DNA of 26,638 nt from an uncultured Clostridia bacterium (GCA_948528155.1 CAOSZT010000014.1:1-26638), one strand, 5' to 3'; numbered from the stretch's first letter, positions 9,153 to 16,979 are shown. Numbers and translations: made by a program. Notes: generated by a model not told the origin, from the letters alone.

Positions 9153-11114
9153 TTAAGCATTATTCCTCTTCGCAATCTGGTTCAAGTTAGTCTCAACAAA
9201 CTCAAACTCTTTTCTAGTCGGCATAATCTTCAAAATTGCCGAATCTGCACCAACCTTTAGTAATCCCTCACCCTTCTGGCAAGTAACCAAAAAGTTAGCC
9301 TCCCCTTCTGAAAGTTTAAACACTTCTTTCAAGTATTGAATTTCAGATTTATCTTGTGCTAAAAATAGCTTTGTATCTGAAGAAGTAAGAACTGCCTGAG
9401 CCTCTGGTCTCTCATAAAAATCCTGAAATCTTTGAGAAACAATAGCAAGCGAAACATTTCTCTTTCTTGCACGTCTAGCCATCTTATTCAAAAAGTCAAC
9501 AGCCTCTGGATATGGCAATAACATCCAAGCCTCATCTACTAAAACTCTCTTTTGTGTAGCTTTTTTCTTATCTTCACTATTTTTCTTAACGAATTTTTCC
9601 CAAATCCAAGAAAGCAAAATTTGTTGAGCAAGAGGTCTTGCAAATCTTTCCTCTAATTGAGAAATATCCAAATTAATAAAAGGTGCACCATCTAATAGTT
9701 CAAATGTAGATTGTCCATCAAAATAAGCCATCTGACCATCATACTCTCTTATATATTGTTTCATAACTTTTAATAAATAACTATAATGATATTGATAGTC
9801 TGGATTCACATTTTCCCTAGCCTTTCCTTCAATTCTTTTATACCAAGAACCAATAGTAGGCATATCTTTTTTCTCTTTTGTTAACAAATTACCCTGTCTG
9901 AAATTAGGATTTACAGCTTTATATAAACTATCAGGATTACTACTAATTCCAAGTGCTGCATACTCCTCTGCCACTGACTCTGCAATAATTTGTTTTGTAA
10001 GCTCGTTAACCTCATCAGACCTTGTACTACCTCTTGCCATTGTAACTAAAGCCTGTGTAACATCTTCTACTTTATTTTCTACATTCAAAGAAACTCTTTC
10101 TTTTCCAGTAATTTCATCTTTTATAATTTCAGTTTCAATATCAAACAAATTTATAACAGTTTTTGAAGTTGGACTAATTACAACATTTATTCCACCTAAA
10201 CTTTCAGCAACTATTGTATATTCACCTTCAGCATCCAGTGCCAAACTCTCTATTCCCATAAGAACAGAAGACCTCGAAATTAATGTTTTCATTGTAACAG
10301 ATTTACCAGCACCTGACTTAGCAAATATAACCATATTATAATTTGTAAGTGATGAATGGAAATTATCAAACAAAATGGGTGTCCCTGTTTGTTTATTAAA
10401 TCCAAGTGGTACACCCGTAGGATGTCCTACTTCTGAAGTAGTAAATGGAAAAACTGTTCCCATTGAGTTTCTATCAAATGTATGTGTTTTATTTATTTTA
10501 TCATTCATAAAAGGCATATTTGATTTAAACGCCTCTTCTTGCATTCCCCAAGCTGTTTTTATACCTACTAAAGTTTTAGACATCTCTGATGATAATAACT
10601 TAGTATATCTTTCCAAATCTTCCATACTATAAGCAAAAACAGTAGAAATAATAGAAGCCTCATACAATTTATTAAATCCTGCAGCAATTTGATCTCTTAA
10701 CTGCTCTGCTTCAAATCTTTTTTGTGATATAGTACTCTCTCTATTTATATTACCTTTATCAGCTGCAACAATTCTTTCTGTCTCTAACTCATTTATTACT
10801 CTATTCAAATCATTTTGAGATTTATCTTCTTTAATAGGATTAATATATATTGAAGTATTTATATCTCCAAACATATACATATCTCTAAATAACTCTGGAA
10901 AAGTTGCCATTCTAGGAAGAGATGATACGAAAAAACTTCTTGCATATCTTTTTGTATTAGAAATTATTTCTAAATGATCTATATTAGAAGCATCAATTCC
11001 AGATGGTGCAATTAACTCTTTAATAGTTTTCCTTTTTAAAACTCTAATATTTTCTTCTTGATATTCTTTATACTGATTTTGTTGCTTTTCTTCTTGTTTT
11101 TGTTTTTTTGCCAT
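9153..11114 (-). CDS. virB4: VirB4-family conjugation/T4SS ATPase
   Basis: 653 residues. Walker A is KSGAGKS (about 266-272), Walker B is RVLVDEAWML (about 523-532), and the downstream SLAIVSQRFQDF helicase-like segment with conserved Gln is present. The N-terminal third (ELIAPSG, YARSFFVSSLPR, MDV-like strand) matches Gram-positive VirB4/TraE-type proteins, which bind ATP at the inner membrane face and drive channel assembly and substrate transfer. I set the start at 11114 because AAGGAGG lies 8 nt upstream; the longer reading from 11150 has no such site. The start is inside the end of the TraC-like gene (47-nt overlap), a sign of translational coupling. Full length, no broken motifs. Confidence 0.93.
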   Translation of the reverse strand: MAKKQKQEEKQQNQYKEYQEENIRVLKRKTIKELIAPSGIDASNIDHLEIISNTKRYARSFFVSSLPRMATFPELFRDMYMFGDINTSIYINPIKEDKSQNDLNRVINELETERIVAADKGNINRESTISQKRFEAEQLRDQIAAGFNKLYEASIISTVFAYSMEDLERYTKLLSSEMSKTLVGIKTAWGMQEEAFKSNMPFMNDKINKTHTFDRNSMGTVFPFTTSEVGHPTGVPLGFNKQTGTPILFDNFHSSLTNYNMVIFAKSGAGKSVTMKTLISRSSVLMGIESLALDAEGEYTIVAESLGGINVVISPTSKTVINLFDIETEIIKDEITGKERVSLNVENKVEDVTQALVTMARGSTRSDEVNELTKQIIAESVAEEYAALGISSNPDSLYKAVNPNFRQGNLLTKEKKDMPTIGSWYKRIEGKARENVNPDYQYHYSYLLKVMKQYIREYDGQMAYFDGQSTFELLDGAPFINLDISQLEERFARPLAQQILLSWIWEKFVKKNSEDKKKATQKRVLVDEAWMLLPYPEAVDFLNKMARRARKRNVSLAIVSQRFQDFYERPEAQAVLTSSDTKLFLAQDKSEIQYLKEVFKLSEGEANFLVTCQKGEGLLKVGADSAILKIMPTRKEFEFVETNLNQIAKRNNA

Positions 11115-12291
11115 CCTCTTCTCCTCCTTTTTCTTTTGTTCTCTCTTCACTATCTTTTTGAATTTTCTCTATAGCTTGATTTGTTAAATCTTCTCCTAAT
11201 GCTCTTTTATTTTCCTCTATTAAAGCCATTGCCATTTGGTCTATCAAATTATCTAGTTCTTCTTCTCTACGTTTAGCTCTCCTTTGTTTTTCATTTTCTT
11301 CAGCAACCTCATAAATAGTTTCATTAGCTTTTCTTATAGCATCTTGTTCAATTTTAATATCCAATTGTTTCATTCTCTTATCAAAAACATCAGGTGCTGT
11401 AGTATATAAATCCTCATAACCAGCATTTAAAGCTCTTTGCAAATCAAGTATTTCTGACTCATCTCTATTATAGGCAACATATAATAATTCAGCTATTTCA
11501 GTAGAATCCAAAACCTTACTTTTTATACCACAAACAGCCAGTGAACTTATAATAGACTGAGCCTTTGTATATAATTCTGAAAATGCTATATTAGAAATTT
11601 CCTCTTTATCAAAATTACCATTTGAAGCCTCTTCTGGATAATATGGAATTATAACATAATAACATTTACTCAAAATATTTCTATTTAAACTCATTCTTTC
11701 TGTATTATTAACAATATCAATACCATATTCATACAAATTACGTTGTCTAGTCAGTTCAAATCTTTCTTTATCAAGCTCTCTTTCAGTATACTGCCCTGAA
11801 CGAACTTTTTGATTATATTCCATTTGTTTATTTGCATATTGTTTAGAAATATTTTCAACTCTTTCTTTATATGTATTTATACTATTTACCAAATTAACAG
11901 TTCTTGTTTGAACATAAATTTGAATTGGATATCTCAAAGTATTCAAAAATTGTAAAAAACCTTGCTCAACACTATTTTTCTCTAGCCCTGACATTAAGTC
12001 ATAATTAATACCTTGGCACTCTATAACCATCAAAAATCTTTTACCATCTTTTTGAACAATCATATTATCAGTAATTCCATCAAATTCCATAAACTTGAAA
12101 ATAGATTGCTTACTATAAGTTTGAGGTGCTGTTGATTGCCCTTTTTCAACTACCTTATTCTGTATTTTCTTATCTTTTGGTTTTTTACTTTTAAATTTTA
12201 GTATGATAAATATAATACATAAAACTACCAAAATACTTATCATAATACCTAAAACAATTGTTAAAATATTAATCATTTGATTATTGCTCAT
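11068..12291 (-). CDS. TraC-like membrane-anchored T4SS protein
   Basis: 407 residues. One N-terminal transmembrane helix (about 5-28) is followed by a basic stretch and a domain reading FMEFDGITDNMIVQKDGKRF, LMVIECQGINYDLMS, FLNTLRYPIQIYVQTR and CYYVIIPYYPE. These are the hallmarks of the TraC-like domain, related to the N-terminal region of VirB4 and usually encoded between prgI and virB4. The C-terminal third is helical and highly charged. Start chosen at 12291 because GAGGAGG lies 9 nt upstream; it overlaps the stop of the PrgI gene by 11 nt, indicating coupling. It probably recruits or anchors VirB4 at the membrane; that role is inferred. Confidence 0.75.
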   Translation of the reverse strand: MSNNQMINILTIVLGIMISILVVLCIIFIILKFKSKKPKDKKIQNKVVEKGQSTAPQTYSKQSIFKFMEFDGITDNMIVQKDGKRFLMVIECQGINYDLMSGLEKNSVEQGFLQFLNTLRYPIQIYVQTRTVNLVNSINTYKERVENISKQYANKQMEYNQKVRSGQYTERELDKERFELTRQRNLYEYGIDIVNNTERMSLNRNILSKCYYVIIPYYPEEASNGNFDKEEISNIAFSELYTKAQSIISSLAVCGIKSKVLDSTEIAELLYVAYNRDESEILDLQRALNAGYEDLYTTAPDVFDKRMKQLDIKIEQDAIRKANETIYEVAEENEKQRRAKRREEELDNLIDQMAMALIEENKRALGEDLTNQAIEKIQKDSEERTKEKGGEEDGKKTKTRRKATKSV

Positions 12292-12634
12292 CTTTAGTAT
12301 CCTCCTCTGCCTTATATATATAAATTTTATTGCCATTTTTCTTAAATCTAATCCACCTTAAAATAACATCATCAATGTTCTCTCCACCAGTCTTTTTTGT
12401 TATTTCAAATGCGGTTGATTCTGGTACCTTTAAAGTTCCAATTGCAAATCCTATTGCTGCAAATATCAATGTAATTATAAGACCAACCATAGAAAACCCT
12501 AACATTTTTAATATAAAATAAAATATTAATCCAACTCCTGCACCAACTGATGTATATATTAGTCCTTTTGTTGAAAAAATATATAAAATTCTCCCTTCAC
12601 CTTTATAATTTCTTGGTATTTCATAGGTTTGCAT
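12281..12634 (-). CDS. PrgI/VirB3-like inner-membrane T4SS protein
   Basis: 117 residues. The opening MQTYEIPRNYKGEGRILYIFSTKGLIY, two adjacent hydrophobic helices (about 28-47 and 50-68), then TLKVPESTAFEITKKTGGENIDDVILRWIRFKK are the layout of the PrgI family, the Gram-positive counterpart of VirB3. Such proteins sit in the membrane next to VirB4. It is the first gene of the operon prgI-traC-virB4-virB6-like, preceded by its own GGAGG site and a predicted promoter at 12678-12707. Length is normal for the family. Confidence 0.88.
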   Translation of the reverse strand: MQTYEIPRNYKGEGRILYIFSTKGLIYTSVGAGVGLIFYFILKMLGFSMVGLIITLIFAAIGFAIGTLKVPESTAFEITKKTGGENIDDVILRWIRFKKNGNKIYIYKAEEDTKDEQ

Positions 12635-12677
12635 AGCTTTCTCCTCCGTACTTTTAATTTATTTTTATACATATATA

Positions 12678-12707
12678 ATTATATCATAAATTGTGGATAA
12701 TTGTATA
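12678..12707 (-). promoter_or_regulatory. Predicted promoter of the prgI-virB4 operon containing a consensus DnaA box
   Basis: On the minus strand TATACA (-35-like, 12702-12707) and a perfect TATAAT (12678-12683) are 18 bp apart. The spacer contains TTATCCACA (12692-12700), an exact DnaA box. The -35 is weak (4 of 6), so the call depends on the -10 and on position 44 nt before the start codon. Confidence 0.5.
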
Positions 12708-12777
12708 GTTTTTATCAAAAAAAGTGGAAATTTAATAGATTTGTAATCTTTTTGTAATATTATTTGTTAATAAGTCA

Positions 12778-12809
12778 GAAAAAAGAAGTAACTTTTAAAA
12801 ATTACTCCC
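12778..12809 (-). terminator. Terminator after the VirB2-like genes
   Basis: On the minus strand GGAGTAA and TTACTTC pair (one G-U), with an inner TTTT/AAAA helix, followed by a T-rich run at 12779-12784. It lies about 35 nt after the last VirB2-like gene and before the prgI promoter, so the three small genes and the prgI operon are probably separate transcription units. Confidence 0.65.
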
Positions 12810-12842
12810 TTTAAACTTACAATTTAAATTTATAATGTCATT

Positions 12843-13202
12843 CTATTTACCAGATCCTATGTTAAATATCATTGTTGCTATTTGTGTTGCAGAAAGAACA
12901 ACTATAATACCAATAATTAATGGCATAAAAGATTTTTTGTATTCTGCTTTTTCTTCTACACTTCCTAACATAAATTTAACACCCAATACCATCAATATAA
13001 TTACTGAAGCAATAACAGCTATATTTCTAATAAATCCCATTACTTTACCAGCTGTAGATTCTAAATTACCTGTATTTACTGCAGTAGGTGATAAATTACC
13101 TGGTTCCAATAAGTCGTCTGCTGCCATAGTTATATTTGTTAAAAAATTAATTATCATTATTGCTAATAATAATATTGTAATAATTTTAACAGTTTTGTTC
13201 AT
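12843..13202 (-). CDS. VirB2/TrbC-like small membrane protein 1
   Basis: 119 residues: signal peptide (to about residue 27, ending TMA), a short polar segment, then two hydrophobic helices separated by the charged loop GSVEEKAEYKKS. The core RNIAVIASVIILMVLGVKFMLG is nearly the same as in the protein at 13700-14050. This topology and size match TrbC/VirB2 pilin-like proteins of T4SS. AAGGAGG lies 8 nt upstream. It is the most promoter-distal of three tandem paralogues. Whether these make a pilus or a membrane-embedded channel part in a Gram-positive cell is not known from sequence. Confidence 0.8.
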   Translation of the reverse strand: MNKTVKIITILLLAIMIINFLTNITMAADDLLEPGNLSPTAVNTGNLESTAGKVMGFIRNIAVIASVIILMVLGVKFMLGSVEEKAEYKKSFMPLIIGIIVVLSATQIATMIFNIGSGK

Positions 13203-13241
13203 ATTTATTTCCTCCTTTTTATTTTTCTATTTATATTCAAA

Positions 13242-13261
13242 TTACTTAGTCCTCTAAGTAA
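13242..13261 (-). other. Hairpin between the first two VirB2-like genes
   Basis: TTACTTAG and CTAAGTAA are perfect 8-bp inverted arms around a 4-nt loop in the 68-bp intergenic space. No T-run follows on the minus strand, so it is more likely an RNA processing or stability element than a full terminator. Confidence 0.6.
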
Positions 13262-13277
13262 ATTTTAATAACTAATT

Positions 13278-13670
13278 CTATAAACTTTGTCCTATTTTTA
13301 TAAATATAGCCCATATTCCAAATGCTCCAAAAACAACTATACATCCTATAACAAAAGGAATTAAAGCTTCACTTATTTTTGCTTTTTCTTCTGCTGATCC
13401 AATTATAAATTGTAATCCTAAAACTGCGGAAATTACAACAGCTACACAAATTCCTATAAGCAATAATATATTATAAATAGTTTTAGATGTATTTTGCAAC
13501 TTTTCTTCATCAATCAAGTTATTTTCACTCTTTCCTGCCTCCAGAAAATCATCTCCACCTTTTATAACTTGCCCAACTCCACTAGTATCTGCTTGTACTA
13601 TATTTATATTAAAAAACATCATATTTATAATAGTAATTAAAATAATTATTATTATAAATTTAACTTTCAT
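13278..13670 (-). CDS. VirB2/TrbC-like small membrane protein 2
   Basis: 130 residues: signal peptide ending IVQA, a polar stretch with Asn and Glu, then two hydrophobic helices with a loop GSAEEKAKISEAL. It keeps the paralogues' signature (G-S-x-E-E-K-A then P-x-x-I-G) but is the most diverged of the three. I chose the ATG at 13670 because GGTG lies 6 nt upstream; in-frame GTG (13679) and ATG (13676) codons also exist. It lies between the two more similar paralogues, 20 nt after the first gene in transcription order. Confidence 0.75.
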   Translation of the reverse strand: MKVKFIIIIILITIINMMFFNINIVQADTSGVGQVIKGGDDFLEAGKSENNLIDEEKLQNTSKTIYNILLLIGICVAVVISAVLGLQFIIGSAEEKAKISEALIPFVIGCIVVFGAFGIWAIFIKIGQSL

Positions 13671-13699
13671 TAGCATCACCTACTTTTGTTTAATCATAT

Positions 13700-14050
13700 T
13701 TAATGAATTGCCTTATATATAGCATCAACAATTGTTGTTCCAGATACTGCAAATATTATACCTATTATATAAGGTAACAATGTAGCTTTATAATTGGCCT
13801 TTTCTTCTACACTTCCTATTATATACTTAACACCTATTACCATTAATATTATAACAGAAGCAACTACAGTTATATTTCTAATAGCACCTAATATTTTACC
13901 AACTTTTTCAACAACTTCTACAGCATCATCTTTTGTTATTCCATCTGGTTTATATTTATTTGGATTTATATCTGCAAAAACTTCACTAAATATACTAACA
14001 AGTAAAAAAGTGATAATTAATATTAAAAATATTTTATTTTTTCTCTGCAT
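13700..14050 (-). CDS. VirB2/TrbC-like small membrane protein 3
   Basis: 116 residues: signal peptide ending EVFA, a polar segment, then RNITVVASVIILMVIGVKYIIG, a loop GSVEEKANYKA, and a second hydrophobic helix. Closely related to the protein at 12843-13202. It is the first gene after the predicted promoter at 14082-14110 and next to the tRNA-Ser genes. Two-helix plus signal-peptide topology fits VirB2/TrbC. GGTGA lies about 5 nt before the ATG. Confidence 0.8.
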   Translation of the reverse strand: MQRKNKIFLILIITFLLVSIFSEVFADINPNKYKPDGITKDDAVEVVEKVGKILGAIRNITVVASVIILMVIGVKYIIGSVEEKANYKATLLPYIIGIIFAVSGTTIVDAIYKAIH

Positions 14051-14081
14051 TAACTCACCATCTTTCTTGCCTTATAAAATA

Positions 14082-14110
14082 ATTATAACCTATTTTTTTT
14101 TATTTTTCAA
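14082..14110 (-). promoter_or_regulatory. Predicted sigma-A promoter of the VirB2-like gene cluster
   Basis: TTGAAA (14105-14110) and a perfect TATAAT (14082-14087) are separated by 17 bp on the minus strand, 31 nt before the first gene. A perfect 10-bp palindrome arm pair (14128-14149, TAATAATTTT/AAAATTATTA) sits 17 bp upstream of the -35 and could be an operator. Confidence 0.65.
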
Positions 14111-14220
14111 CTTTTTTTGCGATTTTGTAATAATTTTTCAAAATTATTATTATAAACAGACAAAAAACAATTTTATCTTATATGTATTTTAACATATAAA
14201 ATAAATTTATCAATATATTT

Positions 14221-14258
14221 AAAAAAATAGTATTATCATTTTTAAGATAACACTATTT
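14221..14258 (-). terminator. Terminator after tRNA-Ser(GCU)
   Basis: On the minus strand AAATAGTGTTATC pairs with GATAATACTATTT (13 bp with one G-U) around an 8-nt loop, followed by TTTT. It starts 5 nt after the tRNA CCA end. Confidence 0.8.
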
Positions 14259-14262
14259 CTAC

Positions 14263-14352
14263 TGGCGGAGAAAGAGGGGTTCGAACCCTCGCGCCCCTTA
14301 CGAGACCTAACAGTTTAGCAAACTGTCCCCTTCACCACTTGGGTATTTCTCC
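14263..14352 (-). tRNA. tRNA-Ser (anticodon GCU)
   Basis: 90 nt including an encoded CCA (14263-14265). The acceptor stem is GGAGAAA/TTTCTCC. The anticodon arm is CAGTTTGCTAAACTG with anticodon GCT, reading AGC/AGU. There is a long variable arm (GTCTCGTAAGGGGCG region), as required for serine, and a normal T-arm GGGTTCGAACCCC. It is the second of two tandem serine tRNAs and borders the secretion locus. Confidence 0.96.
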
Positions 14353-14360
14353 AAATATAT

Positions 14361-14409
14361 AAAAAAAGACATAAAAACTTAAATCTATCACTTATAAATT
14401 TATGGTCTT
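14361..14409 (-). terminator. Possible weak terminator between the two tRNA-Ser genes
   Basis: On the minus strand AAGACCATAAA and TTTATGTCTT can pair with one bulge around a roughly 23-nt AT-rich loop, followed by TTTTT. It may instead be only a processing structure within a two-tRNA transcript. Confidence 0.4.
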
Positions 14410-14422
14410 ATATCTAAAAAAA

Positions 14423-14515
<93 letters not shown>

Positions 14516-14523
14516 ACATATTA

Positions 14524-14586
14524 GGCAAATATTTTTAAACTTGTCTAACGACAGTATTTATATTAACATTTTTAAAAATATTTGTC
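14524..14586. repeat. AT-rich inverted repeat upstream of tRNA-Ser(UGA)
   Basis: CAAATATTTTTAAA (14526-14539) is perfectly inverted as TTTAAAAATATTTG (14571-14584), extendable to 16 bp with one G-U. The right arm overlaps the predicted tRNA promoter. No T-run follows on the minus strand. Confidence 0.5.
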
Positions 14587-14588
14587 AA
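14560..14588 (-). promoter_or_regulatory. Predicted promoter of the tRNA-Ser pair
   Basis: A perfect TTGACA (14583-14588) is followed after 17 bp by TAATAT (14560-14565, 4 of 6). It lies about 45 nt before the first tRNA. Confidence 0.5.
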
Positions 14589-14635
14589 TAGTAATTTTTC
14601 ATTTTTTCAATATATGCAATTTTATATAAAAATAG

Positions 14636-15154
14636 TTATGATTTATTTTCACACACTTTATTCGAATCCTTTGCTTTTTTTATAGCTTCAACCTCTTCCT
14701 CAGAAAGAGTATATTTAGAATTACCTGCTTCAACAGGTTTGGCATAAATATTTGACATCTCTCTTGAGTAAATACCATTAAAAACAACACCATTATCTTT
14801 TTCATCTAATAAAGCAACAGCAAAACTCAAATCACTTCCAGAATCTCTAAACGCACTATATCTAACTACTCCAATTTTTTGTACACATTTAGACAAATCT
14901 TCTTTTAAATTTTTACAAATATTAGATATATCTACATTCTGTTTTTCTACATTTTCAACTTTATACATAAAATTTTCCAAATCTTCTTCTATATTATTAC
15001 CATTTCCCAACTTCTTTATAAATTTTTTGTACTTTTTGTTAATCTTTATATTATTAACTAATAAAATTATAAAAGTAATAAATAAAAAAACAACAAAAAT
15101 ACTCAAACCTATCAAATAAGTATCTGTTTTCAAAAATTTTAATATTTCTTGCAT
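14636..15154 (-). CDS. DUF4446 family protein
   Basis: 172 residues: one N-terminal transmembrane helix (about 14-34), a basic/coiled-coil middle (KINKKYKKFIKKLG, then VENVEKQNVDISNICKNL), and a C-terminal domain with VVRYSAFRDSGSDLSFAVALLDE, GVVFNGIYSREMSNIYAKP and LSEEEVEAIKKA, which is the DUF4446 signature. Its function is not established. In Clostridia this family is commonly encoded just after parB near the origin, as here (about 50 nt after parB), which suggests a cell-envelope or chromosome-organisation role; that is inference. An AGGAAGG-type site precedes the ATG. Confidence 0.9.
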   Translation of the reverse strand: MQEILKFLKTDTYLIGLSIFVVFLFITFIILLVNNIKINKKYKKFIKKLGNGNNIEEDLENFMYKVENVEKQNVDISNICKNLKEDLSKCVQKIGVVRYSAFRDSGSDLSFAVALLDEKDNGVVFNGIYSREMSNIYAKPVEAGNSKYTLSEEEVEAIKKAKDSNKVCENKS

Positions 15155-15207
15155 TAAACTACCTTCCTATCCTAATTTAGTATTTACTAAAAATTAATAA
15201 AATTAAT

Positions 15208-16059
15208 CTATCTCATCAAATTCAATATTCTTTCTAAATCTTCGTTTGATGCATACTCTATAACAATTTTTCCTTTTTTCTTTCCAGGATTCAATTTAAC
15301 TTTTGTACCAAAAAAACCTTGAAAAGTACTTTCTATATCTTTATACAAAACACTAACCCTTTGTAATTCATCTTTTGAAATTTGTTTCTGATTTATCTTT
15401 TTATTTCTTTGCTCTATTTCTCTAACAGTAGATCCTCTTTCTATCATATCAACAGCAGTCATATATTGCTTTTCTGGATCTGTAATGGCAAGTAGCCCTC
15501 TACAATGCCCCTCTGTTAATTTACCCTGTTTTGCAAATTCCAAAACTCTTGGATCTAAATTTAAAATTCTAACAGTATTAGCAATTGTACTTCGACTCTT
15601 TCCTAACTTTTTAGAAACATCTTCTTGTGTCAACCCATATGTCTCCATTAAATTTTTTATTCCTAAAGCTTTTTCAAATGGATTTAAGTCTTCTCTTTGT
15701 ATATTTTCTATTAAAGCTATTTCATTGTTTTTTCTTTCATCATCTTCTCTAACAATAGCTGGTATCTCTTCCAATCCTGCTAATTTGCAAGCTCTCCATC
15801 TTCTTTCTCCAGCAATTATACTATAATATCCATCTTTCTCTGTAACAATTATAGGTTGAATTAAACCATATTCTTTAATAGATTCAGCAAGTTCTTCTAA
15901 AGCTTCCTGATTAAAGTTTTTTCTTGGCTGGTTTCTATTAGGTTCAACTTGTGTTATTTTCAAATTTTTTAATATATCATTTTCTTTAAGTTGCTCTTCT
16001 TCTGGTGTTGGTCCAAATAAAGCATCTAGTCCTTTTCCCAATCCTGTTTTTTTAGGCAT
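15208..16059 (-). CDS. parB: Chromosome-partitioning protein ParB (Spo0J family)
   Basis: 283 residues. The N-terminus MPKKTGLGKGLDALFGP contains the LGKGL motif that contacts ParA. The CTPase/ParB box shows GERRWRA (about 84-90) and ENIQREDLNPFE (118-129). A helix-turn-helix (TQEDVSKKLGKSRSTIANTV, about 144-163) binds parS, and a C-terminal dimerisation domain ends the protein. ParB binds parS near oriC, spreads and loads condensin. I chose the ATG at 16059 (GGAG 8 nt upstream) over the GTG at 16068. The gene lies 50 nt after parA in the same operon. Confidence 0.95.
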   Translation of the reverse strand: MPKKTGLGKGLDALFGPTPEEEQLKENDILKNLKITQVEPNRNQPRKNFNQEALEELAESIKEYGLIQPIIVTEKDGYYSIIAGERRWRACKLAGLEEIPAIVREDDERKNNEIALIENIQREDLNPFEKALGIKNLMETYGLTQEDVSKKLGKSRSTIANTVRILNLDPRVLEFAKQGKLTEGHCRGLLAITDPEKQYMTAVDMIERGSTVREIEQRNKKINQKQISKDELQRVSVLYKDIESTFQGFFGTKVKLNPGKKKGKIVIEYASNEDLERILNLMR

Positions 16060-16109
16060 TCCTATCACTCCATTTCAAAAATTTTAAAGTTTATTTTAAT
16101 AGTAAAAAA

Positions 16110-16889
16110 TTATTCTGATTTATTTTGAGAATCATTCATTTTTATAAATTCTCTTGTAAACTTTTCATATGTTCTTGCACCTTTTGATCTAGGATCATAT
16201 TCAGTTATGGGCATACCATAACTTGGTGCTTCACTTAATCTAACATTTCTAGGTATGACTGTTTTATATACTTTATTATCAAAATATTTTTTAACTTCTT
16301 TTACAACTTGATTAGAAAGGTTTGTTCTTGCATCATACATTGTAAGAAGTGCACCTTCTATTTCTAAATTTTTGTTCAAATGTTTTTTTACTAAATTAAT
16401 AGTATTTATAAGTTGTCCCAATCCTTCTAAAGCATAATATTCACATTGAACAGGTATTAAAACACTATCTGAAGCTGTAAAAGCATTTAATGTAATCAAT
16501 CCTAATGAAGGTGGACAATCTATTAAAATATAATCATATTCTGCCTTTATAATATCTAATTTTTCCTTCAATCTTTGTTCTCTTGATATCATAGAAACCA
16601 ACTCTACTTCTGCACCAGCTAAGTTTATATTTGAAGGACATACAAATAAGTTTTTAATAATAGTTTTTCCAATTGCTTCTCCTATTTCTGTCTCTCCAAC
16701 TAATATGTCATATGTAGAAAATTGAACTTCTTTTTCTAAACCAACACCACTTGTAGCATTCCCTTGAGGATCTGCATCTATCAATAATACTTTTTTTCCT
16801 TTTTTAGCTAACATTGTACTTAAATTAACTGTTGTTGTTGTTTTTCCTACTCCACCTTTTTGATTTGCTACTGATATTATTTTTCCCAC
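16110..16889 (-). CDS. parA: Chromosome-partitioning ATPase ParA (Soj family)
   Basis: 259 residues from a GTG at 16889 (MGKIISVANQKGGVGKTTTT). The deviant Walker A KGGVGKTT (11-18) with its signature lysine is present, followed by LLIDADPQGNATSG, the IDCPPSLGLIT switch and the VIPRNVRLSEAPSYGMPI segment. ParA is the nonspecific DNA-binding ATPase that moves ParB-parS complexes and, as Soj, can regulate DnaA. An upstream in-frame TTG (16910) would add seven residues not seen in the family. The initiation site has only a G-rich stretch (GGGGG) 7 nt ahead, weaker than its neighbours. Promoter predicted at 16951-16979. Confidence 0.93.
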   Translation of the reverse strand: MGKIISVANQKGGVGKTTTTVNLSTMLAKKGKKVLLIDADPQGNATSGVGLEKEVQFSTYDILVGETEIGEAIGKTIIKNLFVCPSNINLAGAEVELVSMISREQRLKEKLDIIKAEYDYILIDCPPSLGLITLNAFTASDSVLIPVQCEYYALEGLGQLINTINLVKKHLNKNLEIEGALLTMYDARTNLSNQVVKEVKKYFDNKVYKTVIPRNVRLSEAPSYGMPITEYDPRSKGARTYEKFTREFIKMNDSQNKSE

Positions 16890-16950
16890 AATATTGCCCC
16901 CATTCGCCAAAGTTAATTTTTACTTATAACTTTCTTATTTTTCTATATTT

Positions 16951-16979
16951 ATAATATACAATTACTTTCAAAATGTCAA
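16951..16979 (-). promoter_or_regulatory. Predicted sigma-A promoter of parA-parB
   Basis: A perfect TTGACA (16974-16979), a 17-bp spacer, then TATTAT (16951-16956, 5 of 6) on the minus strand, about 62 nt before the parA start. Confidence 0.75.

Noticed and set aside
8274..9260. Long plus-strand ORF (about 328 residues) opposite the VirB6-like gene
   Set aside because: It lies wholly antisense to a well-supported gene, is low-complexity (Ile/Thr/Ser/Ala), and has no family resemblance I recognise; it follows from the sense codon usage.
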